64,000 nucleotides of DNA. Origin: an uncultured Methanobrevibacter sp. (GTDB lineage: Archaea; Methanobacteriota; Methanobacteria; Methanobacteriales; Methanobacteriaceae). The translations under genes were made by a program, and so were the position numbers. This document shows, piece by piece, positions 18,327 to 26,652 of the stretch (its first letter is position 1; the number at the start of each line of letters is the position of its first letter). Under the pieces are notes generated by a model, which ran no database searches, had not been told where the DNA came from, and was given only the letters and a program-made list of their open reading frames with translations. The stretch is taken from NCBI RefSeq assembly GCF_902769175.1, contig NZ_CACXNW010000012.1, positions 34,029-98,028 of the forward strand. The letters are read 5' to 3'.

Positions 18327-19222
18327 CTTATGATATTTATAAGGTCATTATTCCTTTATTCTCTGCATCTGACCTTAAGACCTATTATAATTATGGAGAT
18401 AAGTTCAATTTCACAATAGTTGGCGATCAAGTATTTAATGGTGTAAATACCACTGTCATCATTTACAAAGATGGTGCATTTGTAGCTAATTATTCTGCCT
18501 TTTCAGGTCAAGGTTGGAGAGTCGATTTGCCTATAGGCACTTATACTGCTGTATTGAGCGTTCCTGAATCTGATGTGGCTCCTTTAAATAGGACTATCAT
18601 TGTAGCTAAAGATCCTACCAAGATCACTGCAAGTGCTGTTTCTGCAACTTACAATGTTAACAAATACCTTGTTATCAGTTTAACTGATGGTAAAGGCAAT
18701 AAGCTAAGTGGAGTTAAGGTCACTTTCACATTGGGAACTGCTAAAAATTACATTACTGATAAGAATGGTCAGATTAAGATAAATGTGGCTAATTTGGTGC
18801 CAAAAACTTACACAGTTAAGATTGCTTATGCTGGAAATGCCACTGCTGCAGCTGTCAGCAAGAGCGTTAAAGTTGTAGTCAAAAAGGCAAGTCCTAAAAT
18901 GACTGCCAAGGCTAAGACATTTAAGGTTAAAGTAAAAACCAAAAAGTACTCTATTGCTCTTAAAAACAATTTAGGCAAAGTTATGAAAAACACCAGAGTG
19001 ACTTTAACAGTTAACAAGAAAACCTTTACTGCAAAAACCAACAGCAAAGGAATAGCTACCTTTAAAATCACTAATTTGAAGAAAAAAGGCAAATTCACTG
19101 CAGTTATCAAATATGCAGGAAGCAACTACTACAACAAATTAAGCAGAAAAAGCAATAATAACTGTTATAAAGTAGATGTTTCACATCTACTACCTTTTCT
19201 TTTTTTAAATCTTATTTTTTAA
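18314..19222 (+). CDS. Adhesin-like protein 3, C-terminal part (Ig-like domains)
   Basis: Continues ALP3 after the frameshift: DMYNVTYDIYKVIIPLFSA matches ALP2, followed by an Ig-like domain (KITASAVSATYNVNKYLV) and the basic module KNNLGKVMKNTRVTLTV. A second one-base difference lies near the end: five A at 19147-19151 where ALP1 has four. Without it the protein would end RKAIITVIK at the TAG of 19173-19175, inside the conserved terminator stem; as given it runs on through the terminator to 19222. Two indels in A-runs in one gene are either decay or sequencing error. Confidence 0.75.
   Translation: MYNVTYDIYKVIIPLFSASDLKTYYNYGDKFNFTIVGDQVFNGVNTTVIIYKDGAFVANYSAFSGQGWRVDLPIGTYTAVLSVPESDVAPLNRTIIVAKDPTKITASAVSATYNVNKYLVISLTDGKGNKLSGVKVTFTLGTAKNYITDKNGQIKINVANLVPKTYTVKIAYAGNATAAAVSKSVKVVVKKASPKMTAKAKTFKVKVKTKKYSIALKNNLGKVMKNTRVTLTVNKKTFTAKTNSKGIATFKITNLKKKGKFTAVIKYAGSNYYNKLSRKSNNNCYKVDVSHLLPFLFLNLIF
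19172..19206 (+). terminator. Terminator hairpin at the original ALP3 stop
   Basis: GTAGATGT (19172-19179), loop TTC, ACATCTAC (19183-19190), followed by a T-rich tract. Same design as at ALP1, with the expected TAG stop inside the stem. Confidence 0.75.
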
Positions 19223-19435
19223 GAGTTTTTAGCTATTTTTTTCAATTCTATTTTTTTAAGAGTTTTTAGCTATTTTTTTCAATTCTATTTTTTTAAGAGT
19301 TTTTAGCTATTTTTTTTCAATTCTATTTTTTTAAGAGTTTTTAGCTATTTTTTTTCAATTCTATTTTTTTAAGAGTTTTTACTATTTTTTTTTCAAATCT
19401 ATTTTTTTAAGAGTTTTTAGCTATTTTTATTAAAT
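19215..19435. repeat. 37-38-bp tandem repeat, six copies
   Basis: AAGAGTTTTT recurs at 19221, 19258, 19295, 19333, 19371 and 19409, within a T-rich unit that also contains AGCTATTTTTTTCAATTCTA. It fills the spacer between the ALP cluster and the DUF2115 genes. Confidence 0.85.
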
Positions 19436-19502
19436 CTAATAATACATAAAATTTTAAATGATAAAATACTATAATTTATTATAAAAAAATTAAGTGTGAA
19501 TT

Positions 19503-20066
19503 ATGTTTGAAGAATTGCATGAACTGTTAGATGATAAAAGGATTTCAAAGAATGATTTGTTGGCTATTTTAAAGGAAAAAGCTCAAAAAATCTCTGTTTT
19601 TGATTTGATGGATGCTAATCAATATATACTTCAGGATGTGGAGTTTGTACAGGATAAGTATCAAGATGACTTCCGTCAAGCTTATGTTAAGCAATTCATT
19701 GGCCATATAAACAATATTAAAAATGACAATGCCGATTATGACAGCAGAGGCAGAAAGGAAAGAATTGATAAGAAACAGTTTGAAAAGTCATTAGATGATT
19801 TGCATATTGTTTATGATGGTGTGGACTTTGACAAGGATAAGGTACGGCTCATTTACTGTTTAGTCTCTTTATATGCCACTTTTATATTGGATGAACCTAT
19901 TCATTCACTGGATACTCCTTTCCCTGGCAATTTGAAGATTAAAAAGTTAGGCAAGTTTTATTATTGTCCTGTTAAGGCATCTCAAAAGAATACTAAAGGT
20001 GCAGTTTGCAATATCTGCATTTCACGAGAGATTGATTATGATCCTAAATTAAATCCCAGCAGTTAA
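19503..20066 (+). CDS. DUF2115 / UPF0305 family protein
   Basis: A 187-residue protein of the methanogen-restricted UPF0305 (DUF2115) family. The family hallmark is at the C-terminus: DEPIHSLDTPFPGNLKIKKL followed by YYCPVKA and a VCNICI pair, giving three conserved cysteines that could bind metal. The N-terminal half is helical and charged, with FDLMDANQYILQD. Function is unknown. A shorter paralogue follows directly at 20120-20650 on the same strand, about 50 bp away, so the pair is probably co-transcribed and arose by duplication. Confidence 0.85.
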   Translation: MFEELHELLDDKRISKNDLLAILKEKAQKISVFDLMDANQYILQDVEFVQDKYQDDFRQAYVKQFIGHINNIKNDNADYDSRGRKERIDKKQFEKSLDDLHIVYDGVDFDKDKVRLIYCLVSLYATFILDEPIHSLDTPFPGNLKIKKLGKFYYCPVKASQKNTKGAVCNICISREIDYDPKLNPSS

Positions 20067-20119
20067 GGATATTTTTTAAAAAGAATCATTTTAATACATA
20101 TAATATACTTTGTGATAGC

Positions 20120-20650
20120 ATGTTTGAGAATTTTGATGCTTTGGTAAGTGAAAAGGATAAAATATCAAAGGACGATCTTATGGTTGTCCTAAAGGATGAA
20201 CTTAGTGATGTGTCTGTTTTTGACTTGATGATTATATCTGCTGAAATCATTGAAAACAACAAATATGTGCAAGAGTCCTATCAGGAAAAAAGCAAAAAGA
20301 TTTACATAGACTTTTTCTTAAACAGAGTTAAGGAAATAAGAAGCAATGATACAGTTTATAATGATTATTTAGATAGAGATGACTTTGTAGAAAAATTAAA
20401 AGACCTAAAGGATATTTACAAACATATTTCTACAGATAGAAAAAACAAAAGCCCACTTATTAATTTGGTGGTATCCCTTTACACTACATTTGTCCTTGAT
20501 GAGCCTATTCATCCTATTGGAACTCCTTTCCCAGGTTCTTTAGAGGTTATAATGGAAAATGGAGTTTATTATTGTCCTGTTAAAGAGGCAAATATGGATA
20601 CTCCAAATTCTGTATGCCGACTTTGCATAGCTGAACAGTTGGATTTTTAA
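20120..20650 (+). CDS. DUF2115 / UPF0305 family protein (paralogue)
   Basis: A 176-residue paralogue of the preceding gene: SVFDLMIISAEIIE, DEPIHPIGTPFPGSLEV, YYCPVKE and VCRLCIAEQ align with the corresponding segments of its neighbour. Function unknown; the conserved Cys and the HPIGTPFPG loop suggest a shared metal- or ligand-binding site. It lies 52 bp upstream of aroE, which may be in the same transcription unit, though nothing ties the function to shikimate metabolism. Starts ATGTTTGAGAA, as its paralogue does. Confidence 0.85.
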   Translation: MFENFDALVSEKDKISKDDLMVVLKDELSDVSVFDLMIISAEIIENNKYVQESYQEKSKKIYIDFFLNRVKEIRSNDTVYNDYLDRDDFVEKLKDLKDIYKHISTDRKNKSPLINLVVSLYTTFVLDEPIHPIGTPFPGSLEVIMENGVYYCPVKEANMDTPNSVCRLCIAEQLDF

Positions 20651-20702
20651 AAGAAAATATAATTTGATTAGGATTAATTATTTAAAGTAATTAGGTGATA
20701 AT

Positions 20703-21608
20703 GTGATTGATGGCAAAACAAAGATATTGGGAGTTATGGGAGATCCTATAGAACATACGTTTTCACCTGCAATGCATAATGCAGGACTAAAAGAATTAGG
20801 TATGAATTACATTTATCTTCCATTTCATGTTAAGCCTGAAAGATTATCCTTTGCAATAGATGGTGCAAAGGCTTTAGGCATACAAGGTTTTAATGTGACA
20901 ATTCCACATAAAACCAATGTCATGAAACACCTTAATCAAATTGATCAAGTAGCTTCAATGATTGGTGCAGTAAACACTATTCAATTTATTTATGATGAAG
21001 ATATTGAATCATCCAATCAAGATAATGAAATCAATGTTACAACAAAAGGGTTTAACACTGATGGATATGGATGTGTTCGTGCAATTGAAGAAAAAACTTC
21101 AATAAAGAATAAAAAAGTTACCATAACCGGTGCTGGCGGAGCATCAAGAGCAGTTGCATTTCAGATAGCAAGTTCTGGAATTGAAGAGCTATCATTATTA
21201 AACCGTAATTTAAGCAAGGCAGAATCTCTTGTAGCTGATTTAAAGACTAATTTAGCATCTATTGGCATTGACATTGGTATTAATGCCTATGGGATTGATG
21301 ATTTGAAAAGAGAGTTGTCTGATTCAGACATCTTTATAGATACAACACCTATTGGAATGTATCCTAATGTAGATGATAAGGCTATAGCAAGTGCTGATAT
21401 GTTTCATGAAGACTTGCTTGTCAATGACATTGTTTACACTCCAATGGAAACAAGCTTGATAAAAGAGGCTAAATTGGCAAATGCAACAGTTGTTCCTGGA
21501 TATAAGATGCTATTGTATCAGGGAATCCGCAGCTTTGAAATATGGTTAGGTCGTGAGGCACCTGTAGATGTTATGGAAAAGGCATTATTGGATGTTTTAG
21601 GTATTTGA
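20703..21608 (+). CDS. aroE: Shikimate dehydrogenase
   Basis: NADP-dependent reduction of 3-dehydroshikimate to shikimate in aromatic amino acid synthesis. The start is GTG at 20703, preceded by TAGGTGATAAT. Visible are the shikimate-binding GDPIEHTFSPAMHNAGL, the catalytic Lys in IPHKTNVMKHL, NTDGYG, and the nucleotide-binding GAGGASRA. At 301 residues it is slightly longer than usual because of a polar insert around residues 93-108 (EDIESSNQDNEINVTT). aroD (51450-52133) encodes the preceding pathway step but lies 30 kb away. Confidence 0.95.
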   Translation: MIDGKTKILGVMGDPIEHTFSPAMHNAGLKELGMNYIYLPFHVKPERLSFAIDGAKALGIQGFNVTIPHKTNVMKHLNQIDQVASMIGAVNTIQFIYDEDIESSNQDNEINVTTKGFNTDGYGCVRAIEEKTSIKNKKVTITGAGGASRAVAFQIASSGIEELSLLNRNLSKAESLVADLKTNLASIGIDIGINAYGIDDLKRELSDSDIFIDTTPIGMYPNVDDKAIASADMFHEDLLVNDIVYTPMETSLIKEAKLANATVVPGYKMLLYQGIRSFEIWLGREAPVDVMEKALLDVLGI

Positions 21609-21777
21609 TTAATTTATTAGTTAATTTTAATTTAAATTAATTATTTTATTATGATGTCTATAAAAATGATTTTAAATTAATTGTTTTTGCTAAGAAGAAT
21701 TAAAAAATGATTTTAATTTAATTGTTTTGTTAATATGACTAAAATGATATGATTTTTTATTAAATTTAAGTGATTTT

Positions 21778-22566
21778 ATGGATTTAGACTTTTTATCAAA
21801 CTTTACAGTGGAAAACATGGAAGAAGAAAAGGTGGAAACTAAAAAGGACTTATTGAAGTTCTTAAAACAGATTGGAGTAGATACTCGATTTGTCAGTTTC
21901 TATCAAAAGGATACAATCGAAGATGATTCTATCATTGATGATACTGTAAAGCTATATATAGAAAACTTAAGGTTTTCCAAGTTTTCCAAAAAGAGAACAG
22001 ACCTTTTCAATAAATATTATCCTAATATAGAAGTTGTCAGATCTTCCCTTTTTCAAAAGATATGTTCAAGAGCATCCAAAACATTGGCAAATTCTCTAAA
22101 TCCTAAAGATTCTGTTCTTATCCCTCCTGTTGACAATGAATACGATGAGCTATTGTACATTGTATTAGAACCCTATTCAAGAAAGTATGGGATTGAATTT
22201 GTCGAATATGATGAAGATATTAATGTTGATGATTTTGATTCAGTCATTTCTCCATTAAATCTAAATCAAGAGGTAAATCACATTTTAAATGATATCTTTG
22301 AAGGAAAGGGAATAGATTGGGATAGAAAATTTGATTTATCCAATGTTTACAATACTGATTTTGAAGATAAGAACATTGTTTTTCCATTTATAAATGTTCC
22401 AGAAGAATGGATAAATGACTTTTTAGGAATTGAAAAGGAATATAAAATTGATTACGAAAATGAAGATATTGCAGAATCGTTTATGGGATTTTTAGGAGAA
22501 ATCAATCCACAGTTTAAGGAAAATGTCCTTGCAGCTTCTTCATTTTTGGAAACTCATCAAAAATAG
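21778..22566 (+). CDS. Hypothetical protein, unrecognised
   Basis: A 262-residue soluble protein with no signal peptide or membrane segment. It is acidic; the middle contains VLIPPVDNEYDELLYIVLEPYSRKYGIEF, which has the alternation of an alpha/beta domain, and NLRFSKFSKKRTDLFNKYYP. I do not recognise the family. It stands between aroE and another unknown gene with A/T-rich spacers on both sides, so the context gives no clue. Codon use and composition match the neighbours, so it is a genuine gene, probably restricted to Methanobacteriales. Confidence 0.7.
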   Translation: MDLDFLSNFTVENMEEEKVETKKDLLKFLKQIGVDTRFVSFYQKDTIEDDSIIDDTVKLYIENLRFSKFSKKRTDLFNKYYPNIEVVRSSLFQKICSRASKTLANSLNPKDSVLIPPVDNEYDELLYIVLEPYSRKYGIEFVEYDEDINVDDFDSVISPLNLNQEVNHILNDIFEGKGIDWDRKFDLSNVYNTDFEDKNIVFPFINVPEEWINDFLGIEKEYKIDYENEDIAESFMGFLGEINPQFKENVLAASSFLETHQK

Positions 22567-22697
22567 TCATTTGATAATTTTTTTTGATTGTTTATTCAAC
22601 CAATCAACAAAATCAATTAATCATAGTTTAAATAGAATAAAAAATATATACTTAATTAATTATAAAATTAATCTAATTAATTTTTAGAGGTTTTATT

Positions 22698-23168
22698 ATG
22701 GCTAAGGAAATTACTGTGGAATTAACAGATGAACAATATAAACACTATCGGATTATGCAGGAAAATGGTTTGAGCATTGGTGAAGCTATAGAGTTGATTT
22801 TTTACTTGCGTGATCAATATGGTGTACGTAATGAACAACTCCTTGAAGAAAGGCTTGCACAATTAAATATCAAAAAAGAAAGATTGGAAAATGAGCAATC
22901 TGATAAGGATGTATCTGCAGAATTGGAAAAGGTAAACAAGGAATTGGAAGTCGTTAAGAAAATTTCAAATGACGAATACGATTATGATGCTAAGGCTAAA
23001 ATCCTGGAAAAGGAATACGGTACCATTGATGAAAGTTATGAAATGAAGGTTCAAGCTCATAAGCGTGGAATCAGATGGGGTAAATTCTTCTCAAGCCTTA
23101 AATATGTTTACTTCTTAAAACTTCTTTTTCTTATTTTCTTTTTTTTTATTTTTTTCAGCTATTATTAA
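22698..23168 (+). CDS. Coiled-coil protein with C-terminal membrane anchor
   Basis: 156 residues: a short N-terminal domain (ITVELTDEQYKHYRIMQENG), a long charged helix likely to form a coiled coil (residues 48-90, KKERLENEQSDKDVSAELEK), and a hydrophobic tail (YFLKLLFLIFFFFIFFSYY) that would anchor it to the membrane from the cytoplasmic side. Preceded by TTAGAGGTTTTATT, a fair ribosome site. The T-rich end of the gene makes the last residues uncertain; a frameshift there could have created the tail. The family is not recognised. Confidence 0.65.
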   Translation: MAKEITVELTDEQYKHYRIMQENGLSIGEAIELIFYLRDQYGVRNEQLLEERLAQLNIKKERLENEQSDKDVSAELEKVNKELEVVKKISNDEYDYDAKAKILEKEYGTIDESYEMKVQAHKRGIRWGKFFSSLKYVYFLKLLFLIFFFFIFFSYY

Positions 23169-23429
23169 TTTTATAATAATTTCTTGTTTTGCTTTTATTT
23201 TAAATTTTAAGCCCTTTTATTAGTTTTTTAATGTATGAAAATTTGCTGATTTTTTTAGGAATTTTCAAATTCATCTTGGATTTTTTTTTGAAAACTTAAA
23301 TTTTAAGATAAATTTTATATAATAAATTAAACTAATATTTTAATGAGTATTGTTTAATGAATTTAATATATAAAAAATTAAGTAAATTCATTTAAAAAAA
23401 TCAATTTAAATTATTAGGAGTGGATTTGT

Positions 23430-25052
23430 CTGACTAAATATATTATAATAACTGGTGGAGTAGTTAGTTCCATTGGAAAAGGAATTACTTCTGCATCTAT
23501 CGGCCGTATATTACGTTCCTACGGCTTGAAAGTTGCAGCTATTAAGATTGACCCTTATTTGAACTGGGATTCTGGTACCTTAAACCCATATCAGCATGGT
23601 GAGGTCTTTGTAACTTATGATGGTATGGAAACCGATCTAGACTTAGGTCACTATGAAAGGTTCCTAGACGTAGAGCTTCCAGGAATTTCAAATATAACCA
23701 CTGGTAAAGTATATCAATCAGTTATTAGCAAGGAAAGAAAAGGCGATTTCTTAGGTGCATGTGTACAGATTATCCCTCATATCACTAATGAAATCAAGGA
23801 AATGGTACGTGAAATCTCTGCAAAAGATGATTACGACGTTGTCCTTGTTGAATTAGGAGGTACTGTAGGGGATATTGAAAGCCAACCATTCTTAGAAGCT
23901 TTAAGACAATTAAGAAATGAGGAAGGCTCTGATAATGTAATGTTTGTTCATGTAACCTTTGTTCCATATCTGCAGGCTGCTGGTGAATTCAAGACAAAAC
24001 CAACTCAACACTCTACAAAAGAACTTAGAAGCATGGGTATAAACCCAACTATGATTGTTTTAAGAAGTCAAAAGCCAATTGATGATGACATCAAGAAAAA
24101 GATTGCTCACTTCTGTGATGTAGAGCCAAAAGCTGTTGTAAACACTCCTGATGCTCAATCAATCTACAAAGTTCCATTAGTATTAGACAGAGAAAACGCT
24201 GGACAATTTATTTCAGATAGAATAAACCTTGGAATTGATTTTGAAAATGACAAAAATACTCTTCATGACTGGGAAGAAATTGTAGATTCCCTTAAAATAC
24301 AAGATCCAGTTGTAACCATTGGTATTGTAGGAAAATATGTAGAGCTTGAAGATGCTTATATCAGTATTAGAGAATCATTGCATCATGCTGCAGCTAAAAT
24401 AGGAGCTAAGATGAATATTGAATATCTCAGCTCTGATGTTGATGTAAATAATGCAGAAGAGCTAAAGGCTTTCCAAGAAGCCCTTTCAAAGCTTGACGGT
24501 ATTCTCATTCCTGGAGGATTTGGAGACCGTGGAGTTGAAGGAAAGCTTCAGGCTGTAGATTATGCAATAGAAAATGAAGTTCCTATTTTCGGTATTTGCT
24601 TAGGTATGCAATGTATGGTCATTCAGTTTGCAAGAAGAATGGGTATGGATGATGCAAACAGCAGTGAATTCAGAACAGACATTAAGTACCCAGTCATTGA
24701 TATGATGGAAGAGCAAAAGAAAATCAAGAATATGGGTGGAACTATGCGTTTAGGTGCTTATGAATGTAAATTGATAGACGGCACCAAAACCAAAGATGCA
24801 TATTGTGAAGACCTAATTCAAGAAAGGCATAGGCACAGATATGAATTCAATAATGAATATAGGGATGTTCTTACTGAAAACGGTCTTGTTATTGCAGGAA
24901 CAACTCCTGATGATTTCTTGGTTGAAATTGTGGAATTGCCTGATCATCCTTGGTTTATTGGATGTCAATTCCATCCAGAGTTTAAATCAAGACCAAATAA
25001 TGCACATCCATTATTCGCTTCATTTGTAAAGGCTTCTTTTGAAAACAAATAA
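23430..25052 (+). CDS. pyrG: CTP synthase, apparently starting at CTG
   Basis: Makes CTP from UTP, ATP and glutamine. The first ATG in frame is at 23526, but the conserved N-terminus [17 protein letters not shown] lies upstream in the same frame, directly after a CTG at 23430-23432 that follows AGGAG (23416-23420) by nine bases. No ATG, GTG or TTG in that frame fits, so CTG initiation (or an A-to-C change) is likely. From there the enzyme is 540 residues, standard length. The synthetase domain has [11 protein letters not shown] and [11 protein letters not shown]; the glutaminase domain has GGFGDRG, the nucleophile in GICLGMQC and the HPEF histidine. Confidence 0.93.
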   Translation: MTKYIIITGGVVSSIGKGITSASIGRILRSYGLKVAAIKIDPYLNWDSGTLNPYQHGEVFVTYDGMETDLDLGHYERFLDVELPGISNITTGKVYQSVISKERKGDFLGACVQIIPHITNEIKEMVREISAKDDYDVVLVELGGTVGDIESQPFLEALRQLRNEEGSDNVMFVHVTFVPYLQAAGEFKTKPTQHSTKELRSMGINPTMIVLRSQKPIDDDIKKKIAHFCDVEPKAVVNTPDAQSIYKVPLVLDRENAGQFISDRINLGIDFENDKNTLHDWEEIVDSLKIQDPVVTIGIVGKYVELEDAYISIRESLHHAAAKIGAKMNIEYLSSDVDVNNAEELKAFQEALSKLDGILIPGGFGDRGVEGKLQAVDYAIENEVPIFGICLGMQCMVIQFARRMGMDDANSSEFRTDIKYPVIDMMEEQKKIKNMGGTMRLGAYECKLIDGTKTKDAYCEDLIQERHRHRYEFNNEYRDVLTENGLVIAGTTPDDFLVEIVELPDHPWFIGCQFHPEFKSRPNNAHPLFASFVKASFENK

Positions 25053-25186
25053 ACAAGTTTTCAACGACTTCAGTCGGTAGAAGCTTAAGAAAAATATTTT
25101 TATTGTAAGTTTTTATACTTACTTTTTACTTACTTTTTACTTACTTTTTTTACTTTTTACTTATTTTAATTATTTTTTAACTTCTC

Positions 25187-25325
25187 TTTTGTTCTATTCT
25201 TATAATTTTTATAAATTTTATTCCTATATTCCTTTTTGTTCTATTCTTATAATTTTTATAAATTTTATTCCTATATTCCTTTTTATTCTAATCTTATAAT
25301 TTTTATAATTTTATTCCTATTTTCC
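25187..25325. repeat. About 47-bp tandem repeat, three copies, downstream of pyrG
   Basis: Units with GTTCTATTCTTATAATTTTT start near 25191, 25238 and about 25284; the third is degenerate. Just before it, 25100-25165 is a run of short TTTTTACTTAC repeats, and immediately after the pyrG stop is a small hairpin CGAC-TTCA-GTCG (25067-25078). No gene in the spacer 25053-25430. Confidence 0.75.
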
Positions 25326-25430
25326 GAGATATTTGTCTTTATTTAAGTATTTTTTAAAATATTTGTCATTCTTTTTGCTATTTTAAGATATTTGTTCTTA
25401 TTTTAGCTATTTATTAAGATATTTATTTGG

Positions 25431-25466
25431 TGTGATTTTACACAATTGTGATTTTGTGTAATTGTG
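25431..25466. promoter_or_regulatory. Operator-like inverted and direct repeats upstream of the RHH regulator gene
   Basis: TGTGATTTTACACAAT (25431-25446) is followed directly by TGTGATTTTGTGTAAT (25447-25462), a 16-bp direct repeat. Within it lies the perfect inverted repeat TTACACAA-N8-TTGTGTAA (25438-25461) and a CACAATTGTG palindrome (25441-25450). It sits about 100 bp ahead of a ribbon-helix-helix gene; such regulators bind short tandem repeats and often control themselves. The role is inferred. Confidence 0.5.
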
Positions 25467-25566
25467 TTTTTCAGATTTTTATTTTTTTCGCATTTCAAAT
25501 CATTTTATATTGAATTAAAAACTATTTAATAACATATTTTATTAAAAAAATTATTAAAGGGGTAAT

Positions 25567-26145
25567 ATGACTGAAATAAATAAAAATAATAAAGAAATTG
25601 GAAAAACAATAGCTACAAAAGTTCCAATAAATATACATAACCAATTAATCAATTTAATAGAAAGCGGCGCTTATTTAAGCATATCAGATTTTTTAAGAGA
25701 AGCGATTCGAGAGCAATTGAAAACCTATAAAATAGCTAACTTTAGGGAAATAAATTATTTTAAAGCTAAAAAGGAAGTTCTTAGCTATTTTATAAAATAT
25801 AATGATTGCTATCTGGATGAAATTGCAGTTGATTTGGAGTTGGATTTTGAATTGGTCTTTAATATTATTAATGACCTGATTTTAGAAGGCCAAGTCGTTG
25901 CAATTTCAGATGATGACCTTTTTGAAGGGAGAATGATAAAGAATGAGGATTTCGATTATTCTAAAAACAGAAAAAATATTCTGAAAGTTGATGGAAAACG
26001 TATAATCATTGAATCAAGAGATAAGGATTATGAATTTATCAGCATAAGAAATAACAGCAATTATGGAACTATTTTTAAGAATAATGGATTAGTTGTTGAT
26101 AATGCAACTGTAATCTTGTCTCAAAGGTATTCATTTGTAAAATGA
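25567..26145 (+). CDS. Ribbon-helix-helix transcriptional regulator
   Basis: 192 residues. The N-terminus has the pattern of a CopG/NikR-type ribbon-helix-helix domain: a strand KTIATKVPINIHNQLINLIE, then SISDFLREAIREQL (about residues 14-55). Residues 60-105 look like a winged-helix or helix-turn-helix segment (KKEVLSYFIKYNDCYLDEIAVDLELDFELVFNIINDLILEG). The remainder is a small beta-rich domain of unknown role. A good ribosome site (AAAGGGGTAAT) precedes the ATG. The repeated operator-like site 100 bp upstream suggests autoregulation; the prepilin peptidase and pilin-like genes that follow are possible further targets. No nickel-binding motif of NikR is evident. Confidence 0.78.
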   Translation: MTEINKNNKEIGKTIATKVPINIHNQLINLIESGAYLSISDFLREAIREQLKTYKIANFREINYFKAKKEVLSYFIKYNDCYLDEIAVDLELDFELVFNIINDLILEGQVVAISDDDLFEGRMIKNEDFDYSKNRKNILKVDGKRIIIESRDKDYEFISIRNNSNYGTIFKNNGLVVDNATVILSQRYSFVK

Positions 26146-26491
26146 TTGCTTTTCAATCTAATTTCAATTCTATTTTTTATCTTCTTTTCCCTTTACTTTT
26201 TTTATATTTCATTAAATTTTACAGTTTGACTAAATATTCTTTTTTTATTATAAATCTTAATGAATTTGAATTTTTTTATCTAATTAAATTTTACATTTTC
26301 ATTAGAATTTTTAATGGAATTTTATTTTTTTCTTTATTTAAATTTTACAGTTTCATTATAATCTAATTATTTAATCTTAATTTTTCAATATAACTAAATT
26401 TTATTATCTAATTTTAATATAACAATCATATAATGCTCCATTAGTCTTAAAAACCATTATATTTAAATATTAGAAAATTTTAATATTTAAT
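26146..26491. other. A/T-rich spacer
   Basis: T-rich spacer after the regulator gene. It contains loosely repeated ATTAAATTTTACA segments (about 26211, 26283, 26336). A reading frame can be drawn through the first 225 bases but its product would be almost only F, I, Y, L and N, which reflects base composition; I do not call it a gene. Confidence 0.5.
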
Positions 26492-26530
26492 TGTCTTAAT
26501 AGAATGATTTCAACTGGTTTTATTAAGACA
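26492..26530. promoter_or_regulatory. 10-bp inverted repeat upstream of the prepilin peptidase gene
   Basis: TGTCTTAATA (26492-26501) and TATTAAGACA (26521-26530) form a perfect 10-bp inverted repeat with a 19-base centre, about 125 bp before the likely start at 26653. It could be an operator or an RNA hairpin; no T-run follows, so it is not an ordinary terminator. Confidence 0.4.
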
Positions 26531-26652
26531 TTCTCCATTAATATAATTCTATTTAATTAGAAGATCCCGATTCTATATTAAATTTTTAAAATAGGGTCCT
26601 AAATAGGATTATAAGTTTCTAATTAATGAATTTGCTTATTGGAGGTTTCATC

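Noticed and set aside
26142..26366. Small hydrophobic protein gene after the RHH regulator
   Set aside because: Product is almost only Phe, Ile, Tyr, Leu and Asn, as expected from T-rich non-coding DNA; no ribosome site.
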